From contig NZ_JAUSXF010000001.1 in the NCBI RefSeq assembly GCF_030816475.1, positions 3,596,001 to 3,660,000 of the forward strand: DNA of 64,000 nucleotides, written 5' to 3'. Source of the DNA: Arthrobacter pascens (GTDB lineage Bacteria; Actinomycetota; Actinomycetes; Actinomycetales; Micrococcaceae). The position numbers and the translations under genes are program-made. The first letter of the stretch is position 1; the number at the start of each line of letters is the position of its first letter. Positions 25,508-34,875 of the stretch are shown here, one piece after another. The notes beneath the pieces were generated by a model. It did no database searches. It was not told the DNA's origin and worked only from the letters and a program-made list of their open reading frames with translations.

Positions 25508-25693
25508 ATGGAAAAGCAACTCGTACAGGAATTTCACGTCACGTACTTCGACGCCGCATGCGGCCGGATTCGCGCGGAAAGCTTCGACACCCTGGCAGAA
25601 GCCGAGCGCTTCGCCAACAGGAACTGCATTGGCGAGGATGGCTGGGCCGTCATTGACACCGTTGCACTGGAGCAGGGCAGGATCGCGGCTTAA
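25508..25693 (+). CDS. Small hypothetical protein, 61 residues
   Basis: The product starts MEKQLVQEFHVTYFD and contains AESFDTLAEAERFANRNC and DGWAVIDTV, with no signal or membrane segment. Composition and codon use look coding (GC-rich third positions), and it ends just before a short inverted repeat. I do not recognise the family. The frame opens at 25493, but ATG 25508 is the more natural start. Confidence 0.5.
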   Translation: MEKQLVQEFHVTYFDAACGRIRAESFDTLAEAERFANRNCIGEDGWAVIDTVALEQGRIAA

Positions 25694-25748
25694 AACAACA
25701 ACCGCACCTCCTGGCCTTGGCCGGGAGGTGCGGGTCGGCTTCAAGAGG

Positions 25749-26594
25749 CTAGGCGAAGTCAGAAACTGCCGGATCCGGGCCGATACGGCCTTCACCCTTA
25801 GCCGTCCGGTCCAGGCCGTTGATGGCCTCAATGTCCTCGCTGTCCAGGGTGACATCCAGAGCCGCGAAGTTTTCCTGGATCCGGGACTCCGTGACCGACT
25901 TCGGAATCACGACGTTGCCGATGGCCAGGTGCCAGGAAATGACCACCTGTGCCGGGGTGGCCTGATGCTTGGCAGCAATGTTGCTGACGGTGACATCCTC
26001 GAGGAGGGCACCACCCTGGCCCAGCGGTGACCAGGCCTGGGTAAGGATTCCCTTGGAAGCGCCGAACTCACGCAGTTCGCGCTGGTTGAAGTAGGGGTGC
26101 AGTTCGATCTGATGAATGGCCGGAGTGACGCCGGTTTCGTCGATGAGGCGCTGCAGCCCCTCTGCCGTGAAGTTTGAGACGCCGATCGACCTGACACGGC
26201 CACGCTTCCGGAGTTCGATGAGCGCCTTCCAGGTGTCCACGTACTTGTCCTGCCGGGGCTGCAGCCAGTGAATCAGGTAGAGGTCCAGTGTTTCCAGCCC
26301 CAGCCGGTCCATGGACTCTTCGAATGCGGCCAGCGTGGATTCATAGCCCTGATCGGCGTTCCAAAGCTTGGTGGTGATGAAGATTTCCTCGGGGCTGAGA
26401 CCGGAGCCTGCGATTGCCCTGCCCACGCCAGCCTCGTTGCCGTAGACCTTGGCCGTGTCGATGTGCCGGAAGCCGGCTTCGAAAGCCTGGCGGACAACCT
26501 TCTCCGCGACGCCGTCCTCGACCTGCCACACCCCATACCCGAGCTGGGGAATCGTGTGTCCGTCATTGAATGTCAGTGTGGGTGAAAGAGTCAT
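25749..26594 (-). CDS. Aldo/keto reductase (2,5-diketo-D-gluconate reductase type)
   Basis: 281 residues. NADPH-dependent carbonyl reductase on a TIM barrel. The tetrad is seen as D and Y in FRHIDTAKVYGNEAGVG, K in IFITTKLWNADQG and H in LYLIHWLQP; the cofactor-binding IPKSVTESRIQENF segment lies near the end. Closest in pattern to DkgA/DkgB-type AKR5 enzymes; substrate unknown. It is a single gene. Confidence 0.9.
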   Translation of the reverse strand: MTLSPTLTFNDGHTIPQLGYGVWQVEDGVAEKVVRQAFEAGFRHIDTAKVYGNEAGVGRAIAGSGLSPEEIFITTKLWNADQGYESTLAAFEESMDRLGLETLDLYLIHWLQPRQDKYVDTWKALIELRKRGRVRSIGVSNFTAEGLQRLIDETGVTPAIHQIELHPYFNQRELREFGASKGILTQAWSPLGQGGALLEDVTVSNIAAKHQATPAQVVISWHLAIGNVVIPKSVTESRIQENFAALDVTLDSEDIEAINGLDRTAKGEGRIGPDPAVSDFA

Positions 26595-26657
26595 TCATTC
26601 ATCGTGCCAAAGCACCCTCTTTCGGGAAAGCCGGACGGCACATGCTAAGCCAGCCGC

Positions 26658-27134
26658 TTAACCGGGAATATTCTCCCCCTGTTGCCCGGCGGCATCCTCG
26701 ACGAGGCGGCGTTCGGCGTCGGCCACCTGCTCAAATACCGATTCCGCGCGCCGGCGCACGGAGGCGGCCCCCACGGGGACCGGCCCGACGGCGAGCCTCA
26801 GCATGGCGGCTGCCTCGGCTGTGGTGGCCAGGGAGTTCCCCGCCTTGGACAGCGACCGGTGCACTCCGGCCAGGGCTCCCGGAATGTCCAGGCCCTCGCT
26901 GGGCGAGCGCCGCTGGGCCTCCACGCAGACCGCCCGTACCCGTTCCAAAAGAGCTGCCAACTCGTTGGCTACCTCAACCAGTTCAGCGTAAAGCTGATCG
27001 TCTTCAACGCCTTCGAGGACCTGGTGGTAACGGTCCAGTCCCCGGTGGAAACGGTCATGGGCGCGGCGCCACAGGCCCTTGCCGAGTTCGGCGTCGTCTT
27101 TCCGGCCCTGGCGGGCTGCAGTGAAGAATCCCAA
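26658..27134 (-). CDS. Conserved hypothetical helical protein downstream of bpa
   Basis: 158 residues, almost entirely helical, beginning MGFFTAARQGRKDDAELGKG with amphipathic segments such as WRRAHDRFHRGLDRYHQVLE and ERRLVEDAAGQQG. No membrane segment or known motif. It starts 7 bases after the bpa stop, so the two are cotranscribed, suggesting a role linked to the proteasome activator. Function unknown. Confidence 0.7.
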   Translation of the reverse strand: MGFFTAARQGRKDDAELGKGLWRRAHDRFHRGLDRYHQVLEGVEDDQLYAELVEVANELAALLERVRAVCVEAQRRSPSEGLDIPGALAGVHRSLSKAGNSLATTAEAAAMLRLAVGPVPVGAASVRRRAESVFEQVADAERRLVEDAAGQQGENIPG

Positions 27135-27141
27135 ACGGAAC

Positions 27142-27795
27142 CTACAGGTACTGGCCGGGACCGTGGTCCGGGTCCTCCGGGCGGCCCTGTTTTCCGGGAC
27201 CCGGGCCGGGGCGCTGCTGACCTGCTGATGCCCGCTGCGGCTCGCCGTTCTCCCCGATCACGACTCCGGGGGCAATCATGGTCCCTGGCGGAAGCTGCCT
27301 GAGCTGCAGCTGTGCAGCGGCCTGCTCCCGGGCTGCATGCTGGGCGGCTATGGCCGTCTGGATGCCGTGGAACAGACCCTCCAGCCAGCCCACCAGCTGC
27401 GCCTGGGCAATCCTGAGTTCGGCGTCGGACGGAGTGCCGTCTTCCGGGAAAGGCAGGCTGATCCGGTCCAGTTCTGCAACCAGCTCCGGAGCCAGCCCGT
27501 CCTCCAGTTCCTTGATGGACCGCTCGTGGATTTCGGCGAGGCGCCCGCGAGCGGCGTCGTCCAGCGGCGCGGCTTTAACCTCCTCCAGAAGCTGCCGGAT
27601 CATGGTCCCGATCCGCATGACTTTGGCCGGTTGGTCCACGAGGTCCTGCAGGCTGCTGCCTTTGGGTTTGTTTTCTCGTGCCCCATTGGCGGCAGGTCCC
27701 GCAGCGGCAACTGCCGGCGCCGGCTGTTCCCCGTTGTCCAGAGTTGTGCCCTCAACCGGGACGTCATCGGGCTGAGTGTCTGTTGGGTCGCTCAT
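27142..27795 (-). CDS. bpa: Bacterial proteasome activator Bpa/PafE (DUF2587)
   Basis: 217 residues. Bpa forms an ATP-independent ring that opens the 20S proteasome and feeds unfolded proteins into it. The helical core has QPAKVMRIGTMIRQLLEEVK and RLAEIHERSIKELEDGLAPELV, matching DUF2587. The chain ends GQYL, the C-terminal anchor that docks into the proteasome alpha ring. Acidic and Gln/Pro-rich termini are disordered. This implies that the genome should also encode 20S proteasome subunits, which are not in this window. Confidence 0.93.
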   Translation of the reverse strand: MSDPTDTQPDDVPVEGTTLDNGEQPAPAVAAAGPAANGARENKPKGSSLQDLVDQPAKVMRIGTMIRQLLEEVKAAPLDDAARGRLAEIHERSIKELEDGLAPELVAELDRISLPFPEDGTPSDAELRIAQAQLVGWLEGLFHGIQTAIAAQHAAREQAAAQLQLRQLPPGTMIAPGVVIGENGEPQRASAGQQRPGPGPGKQGRPEDPDHGPGQYL

Positions 27796-27858
27796 GCGTT
27801 CATACTCTCACGAGTCCGCAACGCGCAGTCCAGTCAATGAAGCTCCTTGACCTCCGCA

Positions 27859-28080
27859 TCAGCAGCACCTGCCTTGCGGATTGGTCTCCTGGCGGTCGGT
27901 GCGGTCCCGCCAGAATTCGCGTTCACTCAAAGGCGGCGTCCCATGTCCGGTAACCCTGTGGTGCTCCACGTATTTTGTGTACGCGTCCGCGCCCAGCACC
28001 CCTTGGAAGTAGCGGGCGAAACTCCGGAACCCGGTGGCGACGGCGGCCAGTCCCTGACTCCTCAATGGTGGCCTGCTCAA
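27859..28080 (-). CDS. YbdD/YjiX family (DUF466) small protein beside cstA
   Basis: About 73 residues. VLGADAYTKYVEHHRVTGHG followed by PPLSEREFWRDRTDR is the DUF466 signature, and these proteins always sit with CstA-type peptide/pyruvate transporters. The start TTG 28080 overlaps the cstA stop as TTGA, with AAGGCAGG 6 bases before it. A second TTG (28065) stands in the same setting because the junction is duplicated in tandem. The role is probably modulation of the transporter. Confidence 0.8.
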   Translation of the reverse strand: MSRPPLRSQGLAAVATGFRSFARYFQGVLGADAYTKYVEHHRVTGHGTPPLSEREFWRDRTDRQETNPQGRCC

Positions 28081-28090
28081 TGGTGGCCTG
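28061..28090. repeat. Perfect 15-bp tandem duplication across the cstA stop / ybdD start
   Basis: CTCAATGGTGGCCTG occurs twice back to back (28061-28075, 28076-28090). Each copy holds a potential minus-strand TTG start and its upstream AGG. Confidence 0.9.
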
Positions 28091-30377
28091 CCTTTTCGAA
28101 GCGGAGCTCGGCCGGCACTTTGTCCCATTCCGCCATGAGCCCACGTTCCGCAACGGTGGGGATGAGCCCCGCGGGTGCGAAGACCCGGGAGGGCCGCGGC
28201 TCGTCCTCGTGGTCAGTGTTGGCAGTTCCGGCAGCGGTGTTGCGGAAGGCCTTGATGGTGGCGAGGATGGCCGTGGCGATGACGATGATGCTCAGGACCA
28301 CGAAGATGATGGACAGCCAGCCCTGGATCATGGTGTTGCGCACCACGGCCTCCATGGCCGCCGCGGTCTTGGCTGTGCCGAACTCGGTCTTCCCGTCCGC
28401 CAGAGCCTTTGAGAAGGCGGCGTTGTTGGCGAAATATCCCACGGCCGGAACCGGCGAGAAGATTTTCTGGAAGCTGGCCGTTATGGTGACCACGGCGGCG
28501 AAGGCCAGCGGGAGCGCCACGATCCACAGGTACTTGAAGGCCCCGCGTTTGGCTGCGATGGCCATGCAGACGGCCAGCGCGATCGCTGCGAGCAGCTGGT
28601 TGGCGATGCCGAACAGCGGGAACAGTGTATTGATGCCGCCCAGCGGGTCCGTGACACCCATCAGCAGCACAGCTCCCCACGCGCCCACCATCACCGCGGT
28701 GCAGAGCCAGGCACCCGGACGCCAGGAGGCTTCCTTGAATTTGGGGACGAAGTTGCCGATGGAGTCCTGCAGCATGAACCTCGCCACCCGGGTCCCGGCG
28801 TCGACCGCGGTGAGGATGAAAAGTGCCTCGAACATGATGGCGAAGTGGTACCAGAAGGCCATCATTGCTGTTCCGCCGATGAATTGATGCATGATGTGGG
28901 CCAGGCCGACGGCCAGGGTGGGGGCACCGCCCGAGCGGGAGATGATGCTCCCCTCGCCCACGTCCTTTGCCGTCTGGGCGAGCAGGTCAGGCGTGATATT
29001 CACTCCGGCCAGACCCAGGCTGTTGACCCAGGTGGCGGCGGACTCAACAGTTCCACCGGTGAGGGCCAGCGGTGCATTCATGGCGAAGTAGATGCCACGG
29101 TCGATGGAGATCGCTGCAACCAGGGCCATGATGGCCACGAAGGACTCCATCAGCATGCCGCCGTAGCCGATGAAGCGCGTCTGGCGATCCTTTTCAATGA
29201 GCTTCGGTGTGGTGCCTGAGGAAATCAGGGCATGGAAGCCGGACAGGGCTCCGCAGGCAATGGTCACGAAAAGGAACGGGAACAGGGCACCTGAGAACAC
29301 CGGCCCGTTGTCCTTGCCGGAAAATTCGCTGAACGCGGGCACGCTGATTTCGGGACGGACCACCACAATGGCCAGGGCCAGCATGACGATCACACCGATC
29401 TTCATGAAGGTGGAGAGGTAGTCGCGGGGCGCGAGCAGCAGCCAGACGGGAAGGATGGCGGCAATAAAACCATAGATGATGAGGCCCCAGGCAATGGTGA
29501 CCTTATCGAGGTGGAAGAACGCGGCACCCCATTCGGTGCCGGCTACGGCACCGCCGCCGATGATGGCCGCCATGAGCAGCACAAACCCGATGATGGAGAC
29601 TTCAAGGATCTTCCCGGGGCGGAGGTAGCGAAGGTAGACACCCATGAACAGTGCGATGGGGATGGTCATGCCTACGGAGAACACACCCCACGGGCTCTCT
29701 CCAAGGGCATTGACGACGACGAGCGCCAGGATGGCGACAATGATCACCATGATGAGCAGCGTGGCTACCAGGGCGGCGGTACCGCCGATGACGCCCAGTT
29801 CCTCCCGTGCCATCTGCCCGAGGGAACGCCCGCCGCGGCGCATGGAGAAGAACAGCACAAGATAGTCCTGGACCGCACCGGCAAATACGACGCCGACGAT
29901 GATCCAGATGGTGCCCGGGAGGTATCCCATCTGCGCCGCGATCACCGGCCCAACCAAGGGGCCGGCACCGGCTATGGCTGCAAAGTGGTGGCCGAAGAGC
30001 ACGTTCCGGTCCGTACGGACGTAATCCTTGCCGTCCGCCTTGTACTCGGCCGGCGTGGCGCGGCGGTCGTCGGGCTTGAGGAGGAGCTTCTCGATGACCT
30101 TGGAGTAGAACCGGTAGCCGATGAGGTAGGTGCAGACCGAAGCAAAGACAAACCAGATGGCATTGACGGTTTCACCCCGGACAATGGCCAGCATGAGCCA
30201 CGCCACGCCTCCCAACAGTGCGATAGCGGCCCAGAGGGCAATCTTTGCGGGAGTCCATCTCTGATCTTCGGCTTCGCGAACGGCCTCATCCACCGCGGTT
30301 GCGGGAAGGGCCGGGTCTGCGGTCAAAGCGCTGCCCTTATGCGTTGCACCTGCGAGTTCATCAGCCGTTCCGGCCAT
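28077..30377 (-). CDS. cstA: Carbon starvation protein A family transporter
   Basis: About 766 residues with many hydrophobic helices. Characteristic segments are GHHFAAIAGAGPLVGPVIAAQ, AFKYLWIVALPLAF and GGINTLFPLFGIANQLLAA. The family imports peptides or pyruvate, often under carbon limitation. Start ATG 30377 (MAGTADEL) has AAGGAGGAGAT directly upstream; the longer frame to 30431 is rejected. It is followed by overlapping ybdD, the conserved pair. Confidence 0.93.
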   Translation of the reverse strand: MAGTADELAGATHKGSALTADPALPATAVDEAVREAEDQRWTPAKIALWAAIALLGGVAWLMLAIVRGETVNAIWFVFASVCTYLIGYRFYSKVIEKLLLKPDDRRATPAEYKADGKDYVRTDRNVLFGHHFAAIAGAGPLVGPVIAAQMGYLPGTIWIIVGVVFAGAVQDYLVLFFSMRRGGRSLGQMAREELGVIGGTAALVATLLIMVIIVAILALVVVNALGESPWGVFSVGMTIPIALFMGVYLRYLRPGKILEVSIIGFVLLMAAIIGGGAVAGTEWGAAFFHLDKVTIAWGLIIYGFIAAILPVWLLLAPRDYLSTFMKIGVIVMLALAIVVVRPEISVPAFSEFSGKDNGPVFSGALFPFLFVTIACGALSGFHALISSGTTPKLIEKDRQTRFIGYGGMLMESFVAIMALVAAISIDRGIYFAMNAPLALTGGTVESAATWVNSLGLAGVNITPDLLAQTAKDVGEGSIISRSGGAPTLAVGLAHIMHQFIGGTAMMAFWYHFAIMFEALFILTAVDAGTRVARFMLQDSIGNFVPKFKEASWRPGAWLCTAVMVGAWGAVLLMGVTDPLGGINTLFPLFGIANQLLAAIALAVCMAIAAKRGAFKYLWIVALPLAFAAVVTITASFQKIFSPVPAVGYFANNAAFSKALADGKTEFGTAKTAAAMEAVVRNTMIQGWLSIIFVVLSIIVIATAILATIKAFRNTAAGTANTDHEDEPRPSRVFAPAGLIPTVAERGLMAEWDKVPAELRFEKAGHH

Positions 30378-30438
30378 ATCTCCTCCTTGAGATTGTTGCT
30401 GCAGTGGTCTGCCCTTGGGCACCCTACACAACGCAGGG

Positions 30439-30469
30439 GCGCCACGCGTATCTTTTTCCGGCGTGGCGC
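30439..30469. promoter_or_regulatory. Inverted repeat upstream of cstA
   Basis: GCGCCACGC (30439-30447) is the exact inverse of GCGTGGCGC (30461-30469), with a T-rich centre TATCTTTTTCC. It lies 62-92 bases before the cstA start and could be an operator or, read plus, a hairpin. No factor can be named. Confidence 0.45.
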
Positions 30470-30542
30470 AGTGGCCATCGGTGGACGGCAGGCCGAACGC
30501 GGTGAGCGGCCGGCCGCCCGGCCCGGTCCGCCTTTTCGGGTG

Positions 30543-33410
30543 TCAGGCTTCCAGGCTGCGCCGGGACATCGGCAGGCGCGCCCGCGTGAACACCCATGCC
30601 AAAACCGAACCGGTGAGCGGCACAGCGACGAGTAGAGCCAGCAACTGAAGCCACGGTACGACGGCGGCCGCCGCCAGTCCCGTGGCGTTGACGATGATGA
30701 TCGCGGGGCCTATCCCGGCCAGGCATCCCAGGAACGAACCCAGCCCGCCTGTCATGAGGGCCTGGACTCCTGCCAGGGCTTTGCGCAGCCTGGGCGCCGC
30801 GCCTACTCCCGCGAGAGTCATATGGTCGCTGCGTGAATCGGCAAGCGACAACCCGGTGGTGATCCCGGCAGCGCTCAGCGTGATCAGCGCGCTGACCCCC
30901 ACGATGGTCCAGATGACCCATGACGAATCCCGGTCCACGCCGGGCTCGGCGTACATACCTACCTGGGCTTTGCCAAAGAAGGCGGATGCCGTGGCCGTCA
31001 TCAGATCATGCTCGGCAGCGCTGGGATAGGAGCTGAACTGGATCAGCAGCGAAGATTCCGTTCCCCGTATCCCTGCAGATTCCGCTCCAGCCGGTGAGAT
31101 GACGCCGAAGTAGGGAACCGGGACCTCGGGAACAACCACGACGGCGGGCAGTTCCGTGGACGTGACCACCTCGTAGGCAGCGCCGAACTGCGACGCTGAC
31201 GTATTGCCCTTGCGGATGTCGGCGCCTTCCACGACTGCCCGTCCATCCCGCACAAAGGCAGGGTTGGTCACCACCATTCCGCCCCTCCTGAGAACTTCCA
31301 ATGCCTCCTCGGAAGGCGCCGTCCCGAGCATGGCGCGGATCTCGGCCTCTCCTCCTACCACCAGCGACCTGGGCGAGCCACTATTGGACGGTCGCATGGA
31401 GCCCTGGCAGCGCCAGTCCTCCGGGTCCTTGACCCGTTGGCCGGCGGTCAGTGCGCATTCGTTGCCTGCGGGGACCTTCAGGGAGTACAGGAGGCAGTTC
31501 GACGTCGGAGTCACGGCGGGCACCGAGAGGTCCGCCGTGGGCCCCATGGCACAATTTGCGACGCCCGGCGAGCTCAGCACCTGCGTCCACGAGACAGTGT
31601 CAACGGCGCTCTTCAAGGCGTTGCTGAGCTTAAGGGGATCAACGGCTACAGGCACCGGGCTGCTGCCGTCAGCCAGGAGCGGAGCGTACACAGTCAAGGG
31701 CACCACCGCCTGGTTCTGCAACGCCAGCCACTGGTGGTTTTCCCGCATCCCGAGGTCCTGGCTGGCCGCGAGGACCATCGCCGCGCTGGCGAGGGTGGCC
31801 GCAGCCAGCACGGCAGCGACGGCAGGAACAGTACGGCTTCGGTTCCTGGCAGAATCGCGGGCAGCCATCCGCCACGGAAGCGGCAGCCTTCCGGTTCGGC
31901 GGGTCATGAGCGACACGACAGATCCCGTGACGAGCACCAGCCCGGTCACGGTCAGCACGGCTCCGGCGATCACCAGCGATGAGACCAACGGCATTCTCTC
32001 GCTGAGAAGGTCGGGGTCGTCACGGACGTCCGCCAGGGCGTTGCCGGAGAACAAGAGCACAGCGGACACCAGCAGCATGAGTGCGCCGGCCCGCTGCGGC
32101 CATTTGCCTACAACTACGGGTGCCCGTCCGGATTTGAGGGCCCCCAGGACCGCCTGCCGTGAAACCTGCCTGGCCGGTGCCAGGGCAGCGAGGATGCATG
32201 CGCCCAGACCCATGAGCATCGCGATGGCGATGAGGAGGATGTCGGGGTGGAAACCTGCAAGCTTCGTGTAGCCAAGATGACGGGCCCAGAGTACGGCACC
32301 GCCGGCGCCAGTTAGCCCGGCAGCGGCACCAGCGGCGACGGCCAGGGTCCCCAGCCATACGCCCGCTGCGGTCACCACCGCCCGGACAGTCGGAGCCTCA
32401 GCGCCGGAGGCGGCCAGAAGCGCCAGCTCCCGTATCTGCCGTTTTGCCCCCACGGAAAACGCCGCTCCCGCCAGCAACCCGACCTCCAGCAGTGCCAGGG
32501 CACCGATGAAGGCGCCGGTAAGGTAGGCGGCATATGGAGGCGACTGCTCGTACTGGGGACGCGAACCGTCAACGCTGCGCTGGTCCATGGGCGGCGGGTT
32601 AAGAGCCACGGAACGTGAGAGCACGGCCACGCCAACAGTGTTGGCTTTCCTCACCTGGGCCCAGGTAACGGGCTCAGGACCGATCAGGTAATACTGTGCC
32701 TGGGCACCCGGCAGGGGTGATTGTGCGGGCGCGACGGCTCCCCGCGCCTGGCCAGGTTTGACAAAGAGGACTTCGCTCCGGTCGGAAGCACCGAAGTCAC
32801 GCACCATGCCGACGGCGGTAAAGGTGCCGGCCGACGTCGTCAGGTTCTCCCCCAACTTCATGCCGAAGCGGTCCAGGAGACCGGGTGAAACGAGGGCCTC
32901 CGCGTCGGATTGCGGTGGCCTGCCATCCAGGAGCTTGAATTTTCCCTCGAAGGCAGGGTTAAGCGCATCCACCGCTTTACCCTCCAGCGAAACGTCCGCG
33001 TTCCGCACTTTGGTAGTCAGGGCGATCGGGGATTCAGTCAGCACGGTGTACCCGGCTGGCAGGACATCCTTGGGATCCGCCGCCGTGAAGTCCGGATCGA
33101 CATCCTGGGAATTGGATGCCACGATCGTTTCCATGACGGGGTCCTGGACCATCACGCTGTTCACGGCGTTCATCGGCTGGAACCGCGCCTGGGTCCTGCC
33201 GAGCTGGTACTGGACCCGTTCCGCGGGAGTCTCCTGCATGCTCTGGACAAGCGTGGCGGCACCTGTCATGCCGCCCACGGGCAGCATGATCAGCAGGATG
33301 ATGAGGAGTGAACGGCCCTTGTGGCGGCGGATATCCCGCCGCGCCATCCGCATGGCAACACGGAAGGAATGCCGGCGCCCGCCGGGCACCGGCTTGAGGT
33401 CGAGCGCCAC
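30543..33410 (-). CDS. ABC transporter permease (MacB/FtsX type, fused double unit)
   Basis: 955 residues. The N-terminus has a helix after the MARRDIRRHKGRSLLIILLIML leader, a large extracellular domain (about residues 60-300), three helices with FtsX-like ALLEVGLLAGAAFSVGAKRQ, a second extracellular domain (about 560-800) and three final helices. The two FtsX repeats make one chain carrying both permease halves. It works with the ATPase 1 base upstream, probably exporting a peptide, lipid or antimicrobial, or releasing a membrane-bound substrate. Substrate unknown; regulated together with the PadR gene. Confidence 0.88.
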   Translation of the reverse strand: MALDLKPVPGGRRHSFRVAMRMARRDIRRHKGRSLLIILLIMLPVGGMTGAATLVQSMQETPAERVQYQLGRTQARFQPMNAVNSVMVQDPVMETIVASNSQDVDPDFTAADPKDVLPAGYTVLTESPIALTTKVRNADVSLEGKAVDALNPAFEGKFKLLDGRPPQSDAEALVSPGLLDRFGMKLGENLTTSAGTFTAVGMVRDFGASDRSEVLFVKPGQARGAVAPAQSPLPGAQAQYYLIGPEPVTWAQVRKANTVGVAVLSRSVALNPPPMDQRSVDGSRPQYEQSPPYAAYLTGAFIGALALLEVGLLAGAAFSVGAKRQIRELALLAASGAEAPTVRAVVTAAGVWLGTLAVAAGAAAGLTGAGGAVLWARHLGYTKLAGFHPDILLIAIAMLMGLGACILAALAPARQVSRQAVLGALKSGRAPVVVGKWPQRAGALMLLVSAVLLFSGNALADVRDDPDLLSERMPLVSSLVIAGAVLTVTGLVLVTGSVVSLMTRRTGRLPLPWRMAARDSARNRSRTVPAVAAVLAAATLASAAMVLAASQDLGMRENHQWLALQNQAVVPLTVYAPLLADGSSPVPVAVDPLKLSNALKSAVDTVSWTQVLSSPGVANCAMGPTADLSVPAVTPTSNCLLYSLKVPAGNECALTAGQRVKDPEDWRCQGSMRPSNSGSPRSLVVGGEAEIRAMLGTAPSEEALEVLRRGGMVVTNPAFVRDGRAVVEGADIRKGNTSASQFGAAYEVVTSTELPAVVVVPEVPVPYFGVISPAGAESAGIRGTESSLLIQFSSYPSAAEHDLMTATASAFFGKAQVGMYAEPGVDRDSSWVIWTIVGVSALITLSAAGITTGLSLADSRSDHMTLAGVGAAPRLRKALAGVQALMTGGLGSFLGCLAGIGPAIIIVNATGLAAAAVVPWLQLLALLVAVPLTGSVLAWVFTRARLPMSRRSLEA

Positions 33411-33411
33411 C

Positions 33412-34149
33412 TCAGAGCCCGGCCTGGGTCAGGAGCATCGTGGGATCGTGCATGGCGGCTGCCTGGTCCACTATGCGGCCGTCCCTCAGGAACACCACGC
33501 GGTCCGCCCAGGCGGCGTGCCGGGCTTCATGGGTCACGAGCATGACGGCGGCGCCGGCGTCTGCCCGCCCCCGCAGTACTTCCATGACACCCTGGCCTGT
33601 GGTGGAGTCCAGGGCTCCGGTGGGTTCATCGGCAAGGATCAGCCGGCGCTCTCCGACAATGGCCCTGGCGATGGCCACCCGCTGCTGCTGGCCGCCGGAC
33701 ATCTGGTCCATGAACCGGTCCGCCAGTTCGGGCATCCCCACCTGCCTCAGGGCGTCCAGCGCCTGCCGGTGGGCCTTCTTTGCTCCTGTTCCGTCGAGTT
33801 CCAGTGGCAAGGCAACATTTTCGGCGGCAGTCAGGGTGGGAACCAGGTTGAAATCCTGGAAGACGTAGCCGACGGCGCGGCGCCGCAGCCGTGCCAGTTC
33901 GTTCAGTCCCAGCCCGGCCAGGGGTGTCGACTCCACAAAGACATCCCCCGACGTCGGCAGGTCCAGACCGCCGGCCAGCGCCAGGAGCGAAGATTTTCCA
34001 GAACCTGACGGGCCCATCACGGCAACGAACTCGCCGGCACTAATGGTGAGGTCTACGTCGCGGAGCGCCGCGACCGCCGTCGCGCCTTCACCGAAAGTCC
34101 TGCTGACGCGGGCCAGTTCCAGGACCTGCTGCGGCCCCTGGACGCTCAC
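33412..34149 (-). CDS. ABC transporter ATP-binding protein (MacB/LolD type)
   Basis: 245 residues. Walker A is MGPSGSGKSSLLALAGGL, the Q-loop is VFQDFNLVPTLTAAENVALP, the signature is MSGGQQQRVAIARAI, Walker B is LILADEPTGALDS and the switch His lies in VTHEARHAA. This is the LolD/MacB subfamily that pairs with FtsX-type permeases. Its start overlaps the PadR stop by four bases, and the permease follows one base later. Confidence 0.92.
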   Translation of the reverse strand: MSVQGPQQVLELARVSRTFGEGATAVAALRDVDLTISAGEFVAVMGPSGSGKSSLLALAGGLDLPTSGDVFVESTPLAGLGLNELARLRRRAVGYVFQDFNLVPTLTAAENVALPLELDGTGAKKAHRQALDALRQVGMPELADRFMDQMSGGQQQRVAIARAIVGERRLILADEPTGALDSTTGQGVMEVLRGRADAGAAVMLVTHEARHAAWADRVVFLRDGRIVDQAAAMHDPTMLLTQAGL

Positions 34150-34757
34150 CGGCGGCTGTCCGCGATAAGCGGGGCAGCCTCTTCCACAGTGACCCCGTTG
34201 GACGGTTTACTTGCTGCACGGTGGCCCGCAGACTGCGCCTGCTGCACCATCCGGGCCTCGCAGAGGTCCAGCCAGCGGACTTCTGCTTCCGTCTGGAAAA
34301 TCAGCGAGTCCAGGACCAGCAGCCAGGCGGTGTCCGCGGCTCGCTGGTTGGCGGCAGTCTCGCGGCGGGCCTTGGTGTAATCCTGCAGGGCCCGGATGGA
34401 AGCGACTCTCTGGGCTTGGATGATGGCCTGCACATCTACCCCTGGCAGCGTCACCGCGAGGGCCAATTTGATGGCGAGTTCGTTCCGCGGCGGGTTGGCG
34501 CGCTCCACCGGGGCGGCGAACCAGCCCTGTACTTCGGCCTTGCCCGCGGCAGTGATGCTGTAAACCACGTGGCCTTCGCCATCCCCGCCTTCGTTGCTGA
34601 CCAGGCCGTCCCGTTCCAGCCGGTCCAGGGTGGTGTAAACCTGGCCGATGTTCAGAGGCCAGGTGGCCCCCGTGCGGTTCTCGAACTCGACCCTGAGCTG
34701 GTAGCCATAACGCGGCTGGTCCTGCAGCAGGGCGAGGAGGCTGTGACGGATGGACAT
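34146..34757 (-). CDS. PadR family transcriptional regulator
   Basis: About 203 residues. The winged-helix domain MSIRHSLLALLQDQPRYGYQ and TYTTLDRLERDGLVSN-like recognition region (VYTTLDRLERDGLVSNEGG) are followed by a Vir-type helical dimerisation half. It heads the operon for the ABC exporter, so it is likely a ligand-responsive autorepressor of that transporter. ATG 34757 has AGGAG four bases upstream. ATAC/GTAT palindromes stand in its upstream region. Confidence 0.9.
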   Translation of the reverse strand: MSIRHSLLALLQDQPRYGYQLRVEFENRTGATWPLNIGQVYTTLDRLERDGLVSNEGGDGEGHVVYSITAAGKAEVQGWFAAPVERANPPRNELAIKLALAVTLPGVDVQAIIQAQRVASIRALQDYTKARRETAANQRAADTAWLLVLDSLIFQTEAEVRWLDLCEARMVQQAQSAGHRAASKPSNGVTVEEAAPLIADSRR

Positions 34758-34812
34758 GGTGCTCCTAGCGCTGGCCGGTTGCCGCGGCATGTACGAACCC
34801 CCAAGACCCGTA

Positions 34813-34868
34813 CATACCGCGTATGGATGAGACTAGCCAAGTTCTCCCGAGGAAGCAATACTCAGTAT
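34813..34868. promoter_or_regulatory. Candidate PadR operators
   Basis: CATAC-CGC-GTATG (34813-34825) and ATACT-C-AGTAT (34858-34868) are perfect short palindromes with ATAC/GTAT half-sites, in the 118 bases between the PadR start and the quinone oxidoreductase stop. Such half-sites are found at several PadR-type operators. Confidence 0.5.
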
Positions 34869-34875
34869 CTAAACC

